A DNA stretch of 33,007 nt. It comes from UBA9715 sp045614225 (GTDB lineage Bacteria > Actinomycetota > Coriobacteriia > Coriobacteriales > Eggerthellaceae). The DNA lies in the NCBI GenBank assembly GCA_045614225.1, contig JAZLCO010000114.1:1-33007 (forward strand). The letters run 5' to 3'. The notes under the pieces were generated by a model. The model saw only the letters and a list, made by a program, of their open reading frames with translations. It ran no database searches and was not told the origin of the DNA. Positions 7,096 to 15,349 of this stretch are shown here, one piece after another (the first letter of the stretch is position 1; each line of letters opens with the position of its first letter). Made by a program: the position numbers and the translations under genes.

Positions 7096-8355
7096 CTATT
7101 CCTTGATAGCACCCGCGGCAATGAAGGCACGGTACAGCTCGAGCCGGTCCTCGATCACCTCGGAAAGTCTGCGAATGGCTTCTTCGATGTTTTCCGGCGA
7201 CTCGTAACTGAAGTTCAAGCGCATGCTGTTGCGGCCGCGCTTGCCATCTGGGAAGAACGAATCGCCCGGTGCGTAGATGACGCCATGGTCGAGTGCTTCA
7301 GCAAGCATCGAATTGGCATCGACATATTGCGGAAGCGTGACCCATACGAAGAAGCCGCCCTCGGGGCGTGTCCACACGGCCTCAGGCGGGAAGTATTCGT
7401 CAAGCGCATCGAGCATGGCACGACGACGCTTGTCGTACGTTTTGATGAACTTCTGGAGCGTATGCTGCCAGGGAGTCTGCGTGAAGTAGGCTGCGGCCAT
7501 CTTCTGGTCGAACATGCTGCCGCACAAGTCGGTGCCCTGCTTGGCCAGGTTGATCTTCCCCTTCACGCCCGCTGGCGCCATGATCCAACCAACGCGCAGA
7601 CCAGCTGAGAACATCTTCGAGATGGTGCCCAGATAGATCACGCTGTCGTCAAGCGCACGCATCGGCAGGCAATGCCCGCCTTCGTAACGCAGGCGGCCGT
7701 ACGGGTCGTCCTCGACAACGACGAAGTCGTATTCATGCGAAAGCTCGAGCAAGCGCTTGCGACGCTCGGGCGACATGGTCACGCCACCGGGATTCTGAAA
7801 ATTCGGAATGGTGTAGAGGAACTTCAGCCGCGGGTTGTCCTTGCCAATGCGCTTGAGCTCTTCCTCGAGCAAGTCCGTGCACATGCCCTGGTCGTCGAAG
7901 GGAACCGTGCGGATGTCAGGCTCGTAAGCCGAGAAAGCCTGCAACGCACCGAGGTACGTGGGACCCTCGGTGATGATGATGTCGCCGGGGTCGCAGAACG
8001 TCTTCGCAATGAGATCGAGCGCCTCTTGAGCACCCGTCGTGATGATGACGTTCTCGGGCTTGTGCCTGATGCCGAGGTCGCGAACGAGGTCGCAGAACAC
8101 TTGCGCCGTTTCGAACAAGCCGTCCGTGCCACCGTATTGGAGCGTAACAGCTTGATTGTCGATTGCCGCTTTGGCGGCCTTGCGCACGGCGCTCTTGGGC
8201 AAAAGCGATACGTCGGGCATGCCACCTGCAAGCGAGATGACATCATCACGCTGCGCAGCGGCGAACAGCAGCCTGACTGCTGAGGGGCGCATCTTGGTTA
8301 TGCGCCGGGCAACCTTGTCGGTCGCCGATTCGAATTTGATGTGTGCGTCTTTCAT
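7096..8355 (-). CDS. PLP-dependent aminotransferase, class I/II (2-aminoadipate aminotransferase/MocR-like fold)
   Basis: The 419-residue fold-type I aminotransferase shows VISLAGGMPD, ITTGAQEALDLIAK (cofactor-binding region), YTIPNFQNPGG, VVEDDPYGRLRY, the PLP-binding lysine in GTISKMFSAGLRVGW, and a C-terminal RLNFSY with the substrate-carboxylate Arg. It resembles LysN-type 2-aminoadipate or aromatic aminotransferases lacking the N-terminal GntR domain of MocR regulators. The amino donor and acceptor cannot be read from sequence. Its ATG overlaps the stop of the preceding CphA-N-like gene by 4 bases, and the Ddl-like gene follows by 10 bp, so the three are expected to be co-translated. Confidence 0.88.
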   Translation of the reverse strand: MKDAHIKFESATDKVARRITKMRPSAVRLLFAAAQRDDVISLAGGMPDVSLLPKSAVRKAAKAAIDNQAVTLQYGGTDGLFETAQVFCDLVRDLGIRHKPENVIITTGAQEALDLIAKTFCDPGDIIITEGPTYLGALQAFSAYEPDIRTVPFDDQGMCTDLLEEELKRIGKDNPRLKFLYTIPNFQNPGGVTMSPERRKRLLELSHEYDFVVVEDDPYGRLRYEGGHCLPMRALDDSVIYLGTISKMFSAGLRVGWIMAPAGVKGKINLAKQGTDLCGSMFDQKMAAAYFTQTPWQHTLQKFIKTYDKRRRAMLDALDEYFPPEAVWTRPEGGFFVWVTLPQYVDANSMLAEALDHGVIYAPGDSFFPDGKRGRNSMRLNFSYESPENIEEAIRRLSEVIEDRLELYRAFIAAGAIKE

Positions 8356-8771
8356 GACAAGCAGGTTAACACAGCCGTGTTAAGGAATTCGACCGCTTTG
8401 TTAAATGCACGAAGAGCTTGCAAATCATCGCGGAAGCTGGCTTCGACACGCGCTTTTCCAGCCTCTTCGTCGATCCATTCGCTCGTCCCCACGAACGTCT
8501 CGGCACGCGGAGTGTCCGTCTCATGGGCCTGTATGTCGACGACCAGATGTTCGAGCATATGCGGTATCGACGTCTTCTCGATGACCGATCCGAATGCGGT
8601 GCCCACATCGTTTACGCATGCATGGAGCGGCAGATCGGGATACTGGTTCGTCACGAATGCAGCCAGTTTCGGCGAGGTCATACGAAATGCGGGATTCGGA
8701 ATCTCGATGTCGCAGACGATTCGCCCGGTCCTCACGACGATAGTCTTCACTTGAATCGGCTTTTCTTCCAT
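8352..8771 (-). CDS. Small protein resembling the N-terminal domain of cyanophycin synthetase
   Basis: The 139-residue soluble protein contains YPDLPLHACVNDVGTAFG, then TSIPHMLEHLVVDIQ, an FVGTSEW strand, and a C-terminal helix ending RAFNKAVEFLN. This order (PgL-H-C, G-x-F, T-x-x-H-x-x-EH-xxx-xxQ, F-G, then AV helix) matches my recollection of the cyanophycin synthetase (CphA) N-terminal domain, here without its ATP-grasp and Mur-ligase modules. In CphA this domain helps hold the growing amino-acid polymer; what a stand-alone copy does is unknown. ATG 8771 directly abuts the stop of the upstream gene, whose end supplies GAGGAGG. It overlaps the aminotransferase by 4 bases. The homology is by eye and needs a profile search. 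Confidence 0.6.
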   Translation of the reverse strand: MEEKPIQVKTIVVRTGRIVCDIEIPNPAFRMTSPKLAAFVTNQYPDLPLHACVNDVGTAFGSVIEKTSIPHMLEHLVVDIQAHETDTPRAETFVGTSEWIDEEAGKARVEASFRDDLQALRAFNKAVEFLNTAVLTCLS

Positions 8772-10091
8772 TTAAGCAGCCTCCTCCTCGTTGGTGGACT
8801 CTTCCGTTGTTGTCTCGAAGGTGCCTGCGTCAGAGACTTCATCAGCCCCGTAGTCACCTTCTATCATGGATTCTTCTCCAGCGCCTTGCTGGTCGGCAGC
8901 CAAATCGCCTTCGGCTTGTTCCGCTACTGCATTCTCTTCGGTTGGCTGTGCAGCCTCAGAAGCTGCTGCAGAACTAGCAGATTGGCTTTCACCCGATTGC
9001 TGTTCATACAGGCCGTCAGCAGGTTGGTTCGTTACAAGCACCTCGGGGGTACGGCTGAAGGCGATAATGCCCTCACCTTGCGGCATCTCGACAACGCCGC
9101 CGCCTGCTGCAGTCGAGAAATCGAGGAATGCGCGAATCAGGTCGTCAACCGTCGTACCTGCGGCGGTGTAGCCATCGCCGTCGGTTATGACCAGATGCTT
9201 CCTGTCGTCGCTGAACCAATAGCGCCCTTGGCCTTTCATCGGGCCGAACGTATATGAAATCGTCTTCTCACGAGGGTTGATCTCGTAGTTGTACGAAACC
9301 TCTTCGTTGAAGCGGATGCTTTCGGCGTCAATCGTGATGGGGACATCCGTGCCCATCACGTACCAAGTGCCCTGCAAATCGGCGTGATCGTCGTAGCGTC
9401 CCCAGCGATTGAACGCGAACAGCGCAACGGCGATTACCGCGACAACCAGGACCGCAGCGATAACGACGGTCTTCGGACGAACATGCGATGCGGCTTCTCG
9501 AGCGCCCACCGCCACCCGACGCTTTGGACGTCCTTCGCCCTGGTCGTTGATTTGGCGCTCGTCTTCCCCATCATGCTCTTCGCCACGACTCGGCTCGGCG
9601 TTCGGCGCAACTTGAGCATCGTCCCCTGGGGAAGATGGGCCGACACTCGCCTCGCGACTCGTGCGTTGTCCCATGGGGAAATCGTCCGTCAACCGATGCG
9701 GGCGTTTTTCCACAGGCGAATCGGTTTCGTCGGAAGGCGTGTCAGAAGAAGCGTCGGGATGAGCGACGTCAGCCTGATCGTCTTGCGTGTGAGACTCGGC
9801 ACCTTTTATTACCGTGAAACGGGGCCTAGTGGTCTCCGCAGATTCTTCGCCAACAACAGCGGAGCGATCTCCCACGATATCGTCAGTCAGAGGCTCGCTC
9901 TTCGCCGTCCTCTCAATTCGGGATTCGGCCGCAATGCGCGTGCTCTCCCTCGTAGACTCGCGAACCTCGCGCCTGGAAGGCATCTTGGCAGGCTTCGAGC
10001 GCGACGAATCGCCGACGCGCCTCTTGTGCACGTCGCTCGACTTGTATACGCGCCTCGTCGGCTGGTTATCCTTGTCGTCCCGTTTTGCCAT
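8772..10091 (-). CDS. Single-pass membrane protein with disordered tails and an extracellular beta-rich domain
   Basis: The 439-residue protein has a long, highly charged, low-complexity N-terminal region (1-205, many Arg/Glu/Asp/Ser). One transmembrane helix follows (VVIAAVLVVAVIAVALFAF, about 210-228). Then comes a compact domain (LQGTWYVMGTDVPITID, ISYTFGPMKGQGRYWF, HLVITDGDGYT) and an acidic Ala/Glu/Ser tail from about 355. The GTWY start and repeated beta-strand pattern recall lipocalin-like or META-like folds, but I do not recognise the family. Orientation is probably N-terminus in. The stop abuts the ATG of the CphA-N-like gene, so it may be first in that operon. The ribosome site before ATG 10091 is weak. 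Confidence 0.75.
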   Translation of the reverse strand: MAKRDDKDNQPTRRVYKSSDVHKRRVGDSSRSKPAKMPSRREVRESTRESTRIAAESRIERTAKSEPLTDDIVGDRSAVVGEESAETTRPRFTVIKGAESHTQDDQADVAHPDASSDTPSDETDSPVEKRPHRLTDDFPMGQRTSREASVGPSSPGDDAQVAPNAEPSRGEEHDGEDERQINDQGEGRPKRRVAVGAREAASHVRPKTVVIAAVLVVAVIAVALFAFNRWGRYDDHADLQGTWYVMGTDVPITIDAESIRFNEEVSYNYEINPREKTISYTFGPMKGQGRYWFSDDRKHLVITDGDGYTAAGTTVDDLIRAFLDFSTAAGGGVVEMPQGEGIIAFSRTPEVLVTNQPADGLYEQQSGESQSASSAAASEAAQPTEENAVAEQAEGDLAADQQGAGEESMIEGDYGADEVSDAGTFETTTEESTNEEEAA

Positions 10092-10119
10092 AGTCCGTTT
10101 CTGCTGCGTTTATCGGAGC

Positions 10120-10146
10120 AACCAAAAGGGACAGTCCCTTTTGGTT
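10120..10146 (-). terminator. Perfect 12-bp inverted repeat at the serS stop
   Basis: The arms AACCAAAAGGGA and TCCCTTTTGGTT are separated by 3 bases, and the right arm overlaps the serS stop codon. It may end serS transcription, but no extended T run follows. The GGGACAGTCCC core resembles dispersed palindromic elements. Confidence 0.5.
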
Positions 10147-11464
10147 AGTTCTCAGGCTCGATGACCGTCATGCCACCCATGTAGGGCACCAGCACGTCGG
10201 GCACCTTGACGGAGCCGTCGGCCTGCTGGTAGTTCTCGATGATGGCGGCCATCGTGCGGCCGACCGCCAGACCCGAGCCGTTCAGGGTGTGCACGAGGCG
10301 CGTACCCTTGAAGTTCTCGGGATCCTTGTAGCGAATGCCCATGCGACGCGCTTGGAAGTCGGTGCAGTTCGAGCAGCTCGAAATCTCCTTGTAGCCGTTG
10401 TAGCACGGCAGCCAGACCTCGAGATCGTAGGTCTTCGTGGCCGAGAAGCCCAAATCGCCCGTGCACAAGCTGATCACACGGTACGGCAGGCCCAGCAGCT
10501 GCAAGATGTTCTCGGCATCTGCAACCATGGCCTCCAGCTCGTCGAACGACTTCTCAGGCTCGCACACCTTCACCATCTCGACCTTGTCGAACTGGTGCAC
10601 ACGGATGAGCCCGCGCGTGTCGCGGCCTGCCGACCCCGCTTCCTCGCGGAAGCAAGGCGTGAATGCGCAGTAATGTTTGGGCAGTTCGTCGACGCCAAGA
10701 GTCTCGCCGGCATGCAGGTTGGTCAGCTGCACCTCAGCCGTCGGAATGAGGTAGAGGTTGTCACCTTCGCGCGCAGATTCGCCGTCCATGTTGGTCGCGA
10801 ACGTCTTGAACATGTCATTTTCGAATTTCGGAAGTTGACCGGTGCCCGTCATGGTGCGAGCGTTTGCCATTACCGGCAGCCACCATTCTTTATAACCGCG
10901 CGAGATATGTGTGTCAGCCATGAAGTTGATGAGCGAACGCTCGAGGCGCGCGCCAGCACCACCCAGCACGATGAAGCGGCTGGCTGCAAGCTTCGTGCCG
11001 CGCTCGAAGTCGATGATGCCCAGCTCAGGGCCGAGATCCCAATGTGCCTTGGGTTCAAAATCCCACTCGCGGGGCGTGCCCCAGCGACGCACTTCCGGGT
11101 TGTCGTCCTCGTCATCGCCCACCGGAGTGGTGTCGGAAGGCATGTTGGGCGTATGGAGCAGCAGGTCCTGCAGCTTCGCGTCGATTTCCTCACGTTCGTC
11201 GCTTGCACCGACGAGCTCGTCTTTGATCTCGGCCACGCGCGCCTTCGCAGCGTCGGCTTCGTCACGCTTGCCGTCCTTCATGAGCACGCCGATTTGCTTC
11301 GACAGCGTGTTGCGCTCGGCCTGGAGCGCCTCTTCCTTCATGATGGCAGCGCGACGTGCCTCGTCGAGCTGCGCGAACTTCTCGCCATCCCAATCGGCGT
11401 GGCGGTTGCGCATCGCTTCGGCAACTGCTTCCTGATTATCGCGGACGAACTTTATATCAAGCAT
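10145..11464 (-). CDS. serS: Seryl-tRNA synthetase
   Basis: The 439-residue class II synthetase charges tRNA-Ser in the cytoplasm. Residues 1-110 form the long antiparallel coiled-coil tRNA-binding arm (MLDIKFVRDNQEAVAEAMRN, then the Glu/Lys/Ala helices). The catalytic core follows with motif 2 (CFREEAGSAGRDTRGLIRVH), a DLEVWLP strand, SSCSNCTDFQARR, and motif 3 (LNGSGLAVGRTMAAIIENYQ). Length and motif order are normal for bacterial SerRS. ATG 11464 is preceded by GAAGGAG 8 bases away. The gene is transcribed alone or ahead of the membrane-protein operon. A 17-bp hairpin with a T run lies 70 bases upstream on the same strand. Confidence 0.97.
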   Translation of the reverse strand: MLDIKFVRDNQEAVAEAMRNRHADWDGEKFAQLDEARRAAIMKEEALQAERNTLSKQIGVLMKDGKRDEADAAKARVAEIKDELVGASDEREEIDAKLQDLLLHTPNMPSDTTPVGDDEDDNPEVRRWGTPREWDFEPKAHWDLGPELGIIDFERGTKLAASRFIVLGGAGARLERSLINFMADTHISRGYKEWWLPVMANARTMTGTGQLPKFENDMFKTFATNMDGESAREGDNLYLIPTAEVQLTNLHAGETLGVDELPKHYCAFTPCFREEAGSAGRDTRGLIRVHQFDKVEMVKVCEPEKSFDELEAMVADAENILQLLGLPYRVISLCTGDLGFSATKTYDLEVWLPCYNGYKEISSCSNCTDFQARRMGIRYKDPENFKGTRLVHTLNGSGLAVGRTMAAIIENYQQADGSVKVPDVLVPYMGGMTVIEPEN

Positions 11465-11535
11465 GGTTGTAGCTCCTTCGTTTTTTGCCTAAGTAATTAG
11501 TATATCCAAGTCGAAAGCACTGTTCGCTCGACTCA

Positions 11536-11583
11536 TTAAAAACACGTGTGAGTCATTGGGCCAGTTCCAATGACTCACACGTG
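11536..11583 (-). terminator. Strong hairpin with T run, reading leftward, upstream of serS
   Basis: A perfect 17-bp inverted repeat (11543-11559 and 11567-11583, core TGAGTCATTGG) has a 7-base loop. On the reverse strand it runs into TTTTT (11536-11540 region), making a textbook terminator that points at serS. No leftward gene lies directly upstream, so it may insulate serS or attenuate a longer leader. Confidence 0.6.
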
Positions 11584-11634
11584 CTAGTATTACGGATGCA
11601 GAAAACAAAGCGGCTTAAGCGTTAGGCAGACGAT

Positions 11635-11829
11635 ATGGATTTCGGATCGATATACCATTTCCTTTTCGAAACATACGTTGGAATCGGCGTATTGATCGGC
11701 GTGTCCCTGGTCGTCTGCATCATCATCGCCGCGCTGCTCGAGCTGCGCACCCGCAAGACTTACGTGGACCGCGGCCCACGCGAAGATGACGAAGACGAGT
11801 GGTCGTTCTTCGACGACGAGGACGAATAA
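11635..11829 (+). CDS. Small single-pass membrane protein with acidic tail
   Basis: The 64-residue protein has a hydrophobic helix (GIGVLIGVSLVVCIIIAALL, about 17-37), then ELRTRKTYVDRGP and a strongly acidic tail (EDDEDEWSFFDDEDE). The arrangement and the RTxKTYVDRGP motif match a family of small Coriobacteriia membrane proteins I believe is catalogued as DUF6724, recalled from memory. Function unknown. The ribosome site is weak (AGGCAGACGAT). It is monocistronic. An overlapping reverse-strand frame is a codon shadow. Confidence 0.65.
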   Translation: MDFGSIYHFLFETYVGIGVLIGVSLVVCIIIAALLELRTRKTYVDRGPREDDEDEWSFFDDEDE

Positions 11830-11970
11830 CCAGAAGAGGCTACCCTCTCTGGTCATTCTGACTGGTATCGCGCATTTCGAACGATTCCTATTGGTAAAAG
11901 AAATATCCACGACGTGCATACGGCGCTATACTCCTCTATTAAACGCTAACGCAGAGGAAAGTGACTAACA

Positions 11971-12858
11971 ATGACCGTGAAGCAACACCCGCATACCCCC
12001 ACGCTCTACAAGCGCGACCTCGACTACATCCCACGCATCGCCGCAGTACACGATTTGTGCGGTTATGGAAAGTGCTCGCTTGGCATTGCCATCCCAGTGC
12101 TTTCGGCAGCAGGTGCCGATGTGTGTCCCGTGCCCACAGGTTTGTTCAGCTCCCATACTGCTTTCCCGGGTTGGTACATGCACGATACGACCGAAATCCT
12201 GCCCGACTACTTGGCCGCATGGAAAGGCATCAACGTCGAGATCGACGCAGTGTACTCGGGCTTCCTTGGCGCTCCCGAGCAAGTCGACATCATTCGCGAC
12301 ATCTATGCGACCTACCCGCAAGCACTGCGCGTGGTCGACCCGGTCATGGCAGATCACGGCCAGGTCTACCCCACCTATACACCTGAGCTCTGCCAGGCCA
12401 TGGCTGAACTGGCGGGCGACGCGGACATTCTCACACCCAACCTCACTGAAGCCGCCATCATTCTCGGGCGCGAGTGGACCGGTACCGACATCACTGATGA
12501 CCAGGCGAAGGAAATCATCGACGCCCTCATCGCCAAAGGTGCGAAGAACGTCGTGCTGAAAGGCATCCAGCGTGAAGGCGAAACCGAAATCCGCAATTTC
12601 GTAGGCGGCGTCGACTGCGACGTCTTCGAGGTGCACAACGAGTTCATCCCCTACATGCTGCATGGAACGGGCGACTTGTATTGCTCGTGCTTGCTGGCCA
12701 GCGTCATTGCCGGCAAGTCGCTGTTCGAAGCCGCTTGGTTTGCCGGCTCGCTCACGCGCGATGCCATCGAGGTGTCAACGAAGCAGCCGCACTTCCAGGA
12801 ACGCGGTGTCTCGTTCGAGCTTCTTCTGGGGAAAGTAGCTGCGCTGCTCAGATCGTAG
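11971..12858 (+). CDS. Pyridoxamine/pyridoxal kinase (PdxK/PdxY family)
   Basis: The 295-residue ribokinase-fold protein begins with IAAVHDLCGYGKCSLGIAIP, the vitamin B6 kinase N-terminal motif. It continues with VPTGLFSSHTAFP, VDPVMADHGQVY, LTPNLTEAAIILG, and the anion-hole and catalytic base loop HGTGDLYCSCLLA (GTGD at residues 232-235). It phosphorylates B6 vitamers with ATP in the cytoplasm, supplying PLP to enzymes such as the nearby aminotransferase. ATG 11971 has GAGGAAAG about 10 bases upstream, and a TATACT -10-like hexamer lies at 11927-11932. It is convergent with the kinase gene across a structured intergenic repeat. Exact vitamer preference cannot be read from sequence. Confidence 0.9.
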   Translation: MTVKQHPHTPTLYKRDLDYIPRIAAVHDLCGYGKCSLGIAIPVLSAAGADVCPVPTGLFSSHTAFPGWYMHDTTEILPDYLAAWKGINVEIDAVYSGFLGAPEQVDIIRDIYATYPQALRVVDPVMADHGQVYPTYTPELCQAMAELAGDADILTPNLTEAAIILGREWTGTDITDDQAKEIIDALIAKGAKNVVLKGIQREGETEIRNFVGGVDCDVFEVHNEFIPYMLHGTGDLYCSCLLASVIAGKSLFEAAWFAGSLTRDAIEVSTKQPHFQERGVSFELLLGKVAALLRS

Positions 12859-12883
12859 AAACGTGTTGATCTGACACAATCAC

Positions 12884-13010
12884 GTCGGCCAAGGGGAGAG
12901 CGTAGCGAGGTAAGCCCGAGGAGCCGAGAAATCCATTCGCCCGCCTGTTTTTGGCGGGCGAATTAGTTCGAGGCGACGAAGCGTCGAGCCAAGCTCTCCT
13001 CTTGGCCGAC
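12884..13010. repeat. Composite inverted repeat between convergent genes
   Basis: Terminal arms of 18 bp (12884-12901 and 12993-13010, starting GTCGGCCAAG and ending CTTGGCCGAC) match at 17 positions. Inside is a perfect 10-bp hairpin (TTCGCCCGCC, 7-base loop, GGCGGGCGAA; 12936-12962). It fills almost the whole gap between the pyridoxamine kinase and the Ser/Thr kinase. It may act as a two-way terminator or be a small dispersed repeat. Confidence 0.75.
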
Positions 13011-13021
13011 GGGATTGCGCA

Positions 13022-15112
13022 TCACACCAAAACTGCAAGCAAGACGACGAACCCTACCACGAGCGGCACGATCGTCTGCGGAGTCAGGCCAAAAGCGACC
13101 ACAAGCGCCAGGCCCATAAGCGCAACTGCGAGCACGAGACCAACAATCTCCATCCAGCGTTTCCTCTGCATTGAGAGGAACGACTGCGCAAAAGCCGCCA
13201 CAAGCGAAATGCCGATGGTCAGCCAAGTCGATGTCTTGGTCACCAAGCTGCCGAACAGCGCCGATGCGTTCACGTCGCCCATGAGCCAATAGGTCATCGC
13301 ATCCCAACCGAGCAACGACTGGGAACCGAGCGATCCGAGCGCAAGGGCAACTACTGCGGCAAATGCCGTCGTGGCAACTGCTTGCACGGGAGGCAAGGCA
13401 ACTCCAGCTAGCAATGGCACGATGGGAGCACCGCCCACAGCACCGAGAAGCGGAGCCGCAAGGGCCACGTTGGACGCTCCTGCGCTATCTCGGGCTATGA
13501 AAAACCACCAGAGTGCAAGAGCGAGGAGCAAGACGATGGCGGGAACGATGGCGTTGTGCATGAGCATTGCGATTGCAAGCAAGATAAACGAGATGAGCGC
13601 TCCGAGATGATGGCGTACAACGGCCAATGCTGCGGCAGCAATCGCAATTGCAGCGACCACGGCGAACTGTCCTGGCCCAAACGCCTCGAGAGGTGTGTAA
13701 TTTGCTGCAGCCAACAAAGCGATGCCACCGCTCGCCACAGCAGCGAACGCTCGCGATAAAAAGCCGCGAGCAGGTGCACTCACCCTATCGCGCAGCGGTT
13801 TCCGGGCGGGACGCGCAGGTTTTGGAGCAGCTTGGGAAGGAGGTTCTTCTTCGATGTCGTCGATATCATCTTCATCGGGATAGTCGAGCGGCATTGCGTT
13901 TTGAGCGTTTGCCGGCTCGGAGGTCGCAGACGGTGCTTTGTCGCGATCGAACAGCGATTTGAAAAACCCAAGTGCCCCTGCTGATGCCGTTGCGGCCTCA
14001 AGCTCGAGCGAAGCATCATCGTGCGCATCATCGGTCTCGTCCGACAATCCGAGAGCATCTTCGACAATAGCTGCGAGCTGGTCCTTTCCCACAGCCGAAT
14101 CGCCCAGGAATTTGTCCGCCTCCTCTGCGAAATCGGCCACACTCGCGTAACGTTCATCGCGATCGGGGTCGAGCGCGTAGAACATGACATCGTCGATTTG
14201 CTCGTCGATGTTTTCCCAACACAGCGACGGCAAGACAAGTTCGGCATCCTCGATTGCCGCTTCGGCTTCGTCAAGGGTTTTCACCAGGAACGGATTCTCG
14301 CCCGTCAACATCTCGTAGGTCACCGCAGCAAGCGACCATTCGTCCGTTCGTGCGTCGAGGTGCTCGCGGCGCATTTGCTCGAGCGGCATGTACCCAATTG
14401 TGCCACCACCCGTCGTGCCCGCTCCCGACGCATCGGCCAGCGTCGCCAGACCGAAGTCGGTCACTTTCACCTCGCCCTTTGCATTGACCATGATGTTGTC
14501 GGGCTTGATGTCCAAGTGCAAGACGCCGCCTTCATGCGCTGTCGTCAAAGCGCCGGCTACCGCGTCGAACACGGCGGCAATCACATCGAGCGTCAGCCAA
14601 TCGGCGTATTCGCGCATGATCTTTGTGAGCGTGATACCTTCGACGTATTCCATGATCAGGTACGCAGTTTGGCCGCGCACCTCGAAATCGAACACTGTGA
14701 CGATGCGCGGGTCTGAAAGCATCGCGGCGGTTCGCGCCTCATCGAGACCAGGCAGATGTGCAAGCGCATGGAAAGCCTCAGGTTCGAAGTCCTGATCGAA
14801 ATCGTCCGATTCTGCGTGACTATCCTCTTCGAGGAACTCGCTCCACGGCTGAATGCCATGCCAGCGGTCAGCCGTCGAGGCATCGACCCTAATCGCCCCT
14901 CCAGCGCCCGTTTGGTTTTGCCCTGCTTGAGCTACAGCCTGAGCACCTGGCAAAGCCGCCCGGTAGGCATCTTGCTCGGTCAGCTGAATCGTCTTGATAG
15001 CAACTTTGCGCTGAATGCGTGGATCCCAGGCGATTTGAACCGTGCCGAAACCGCCCGTACCAGCTGTGCCGATCGGCTCGTAACGGTCGAGTATGAGTTT
15101 GGCGTATGCCAT
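13022..15112 (-). CDS. Ser/Thr protein kinase with polytopic membrane C-terminus
   Basis: The 696-residue protein begins with a Hanks-type kinase domain. It has a Gly-rich loop GTAGTGGFGTV (15-25), the ATP-binding Lys40 (VAIK), catalytic loop HLDIKPDNIMV (199-209, HLD in place of HRD), DFG at 219-221, and GTIGYMPLEQ as the activation-segment end. Between Lys40 and the probable C-helix Glu near residue 125 lies an acidic insert of about 70 residues. Residues 340-440 are acidic and disordered, and the C-terminus holds about eight hydrophobic helices. No PASTA or sensor repeats are seen. It probably phosphorylates cytoplasmic proteins from the membrane. ATG 15112 is preferred because GGAAGG lies 5 bases ahead; a GTG four codons upstream is possible. 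Confidence 0.9.
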   Translation of the reverse strand: MAYAKLILDRYEPIGTAGTGGFGTVQIAWDPRIQRKVAIKTIQLTEQDAYRAALPGAQAVAQAGQNQTGAGGAIRVDASTADRWHGIQPWSEFLEEDSHAESDDFDQDFEPEAFHALAHLPGLDEARTAAMLSDPRIVTVFDFEVRGQTAYLIMEYVEGITLTKIMREYADWLTLDVIAAVFDAVAGALTTAHEGGVLHLDIKPDNIMVNAKGEVKVTDFGLATLADASGAGTTGGGTIGYMPLEQMRREHLDARTDEWSLAAVTYEMLTGENPFLVKTLDEAEAAIEDAELVLPSLCWENIDEQIDDVMFYALDPDRDERYASVADFAEEADKFLGDSAVGKDQLAAIVEDALGLSDETDDAHDDASLELEAATASAGALGFFKSLFDRDKAPSATSEPANAQNAMPLDYPDEDDIDDIEEEPPSQAAPKPARPARKPLRDRVSAPARGFLSRAFAAVASGGIALLAAANYTPLEAFGPGQFAVVAAIAIAAAALAVVRHHLGALISFILLAIAMLMHNAIVPAIVLLLALALWWFFIARDSAGASNVALAAPLLGAVGGAPIVPLLAGVALPPVQAVATTAFAAVVALALGSLGSQSLLGWDAMTYWLMGDVNASALFGSLVTKTSTWLTIGISLVAAFAQSFLSMQRKRWMEIVGLVLAVALMGLALVVAFGLTPQTIVPLVVGFVVLLAVLV

Positions 15113-15349
15113 AGCACCTTCCACGCTGCAATTTCGATTCGTTTTGGAAGCGCTTTCTATGCGAGCTAATCATACAGCAAGCAAAGTCGACTTCGGAAGC
15201 GATTGGCGTAGTTGCCTTGGGAAAGCGAAGGTGAAATCATCTTTTTCCCAACAAAGATAAACATCGATGAAATCTGTTAACAACGCACGCCACGAAACGT
15301 GGCAAGATGTACTAGAACAAGTTTTGCATTGAAAAAAGAAGGGGAGCCG

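Noticed and set aside
11465..11634. T-box riboswitch upstream of serS
   Set aside because: A terminator-like hairpin is present, but I find no T-box core sequence or specifier stem in the leader.
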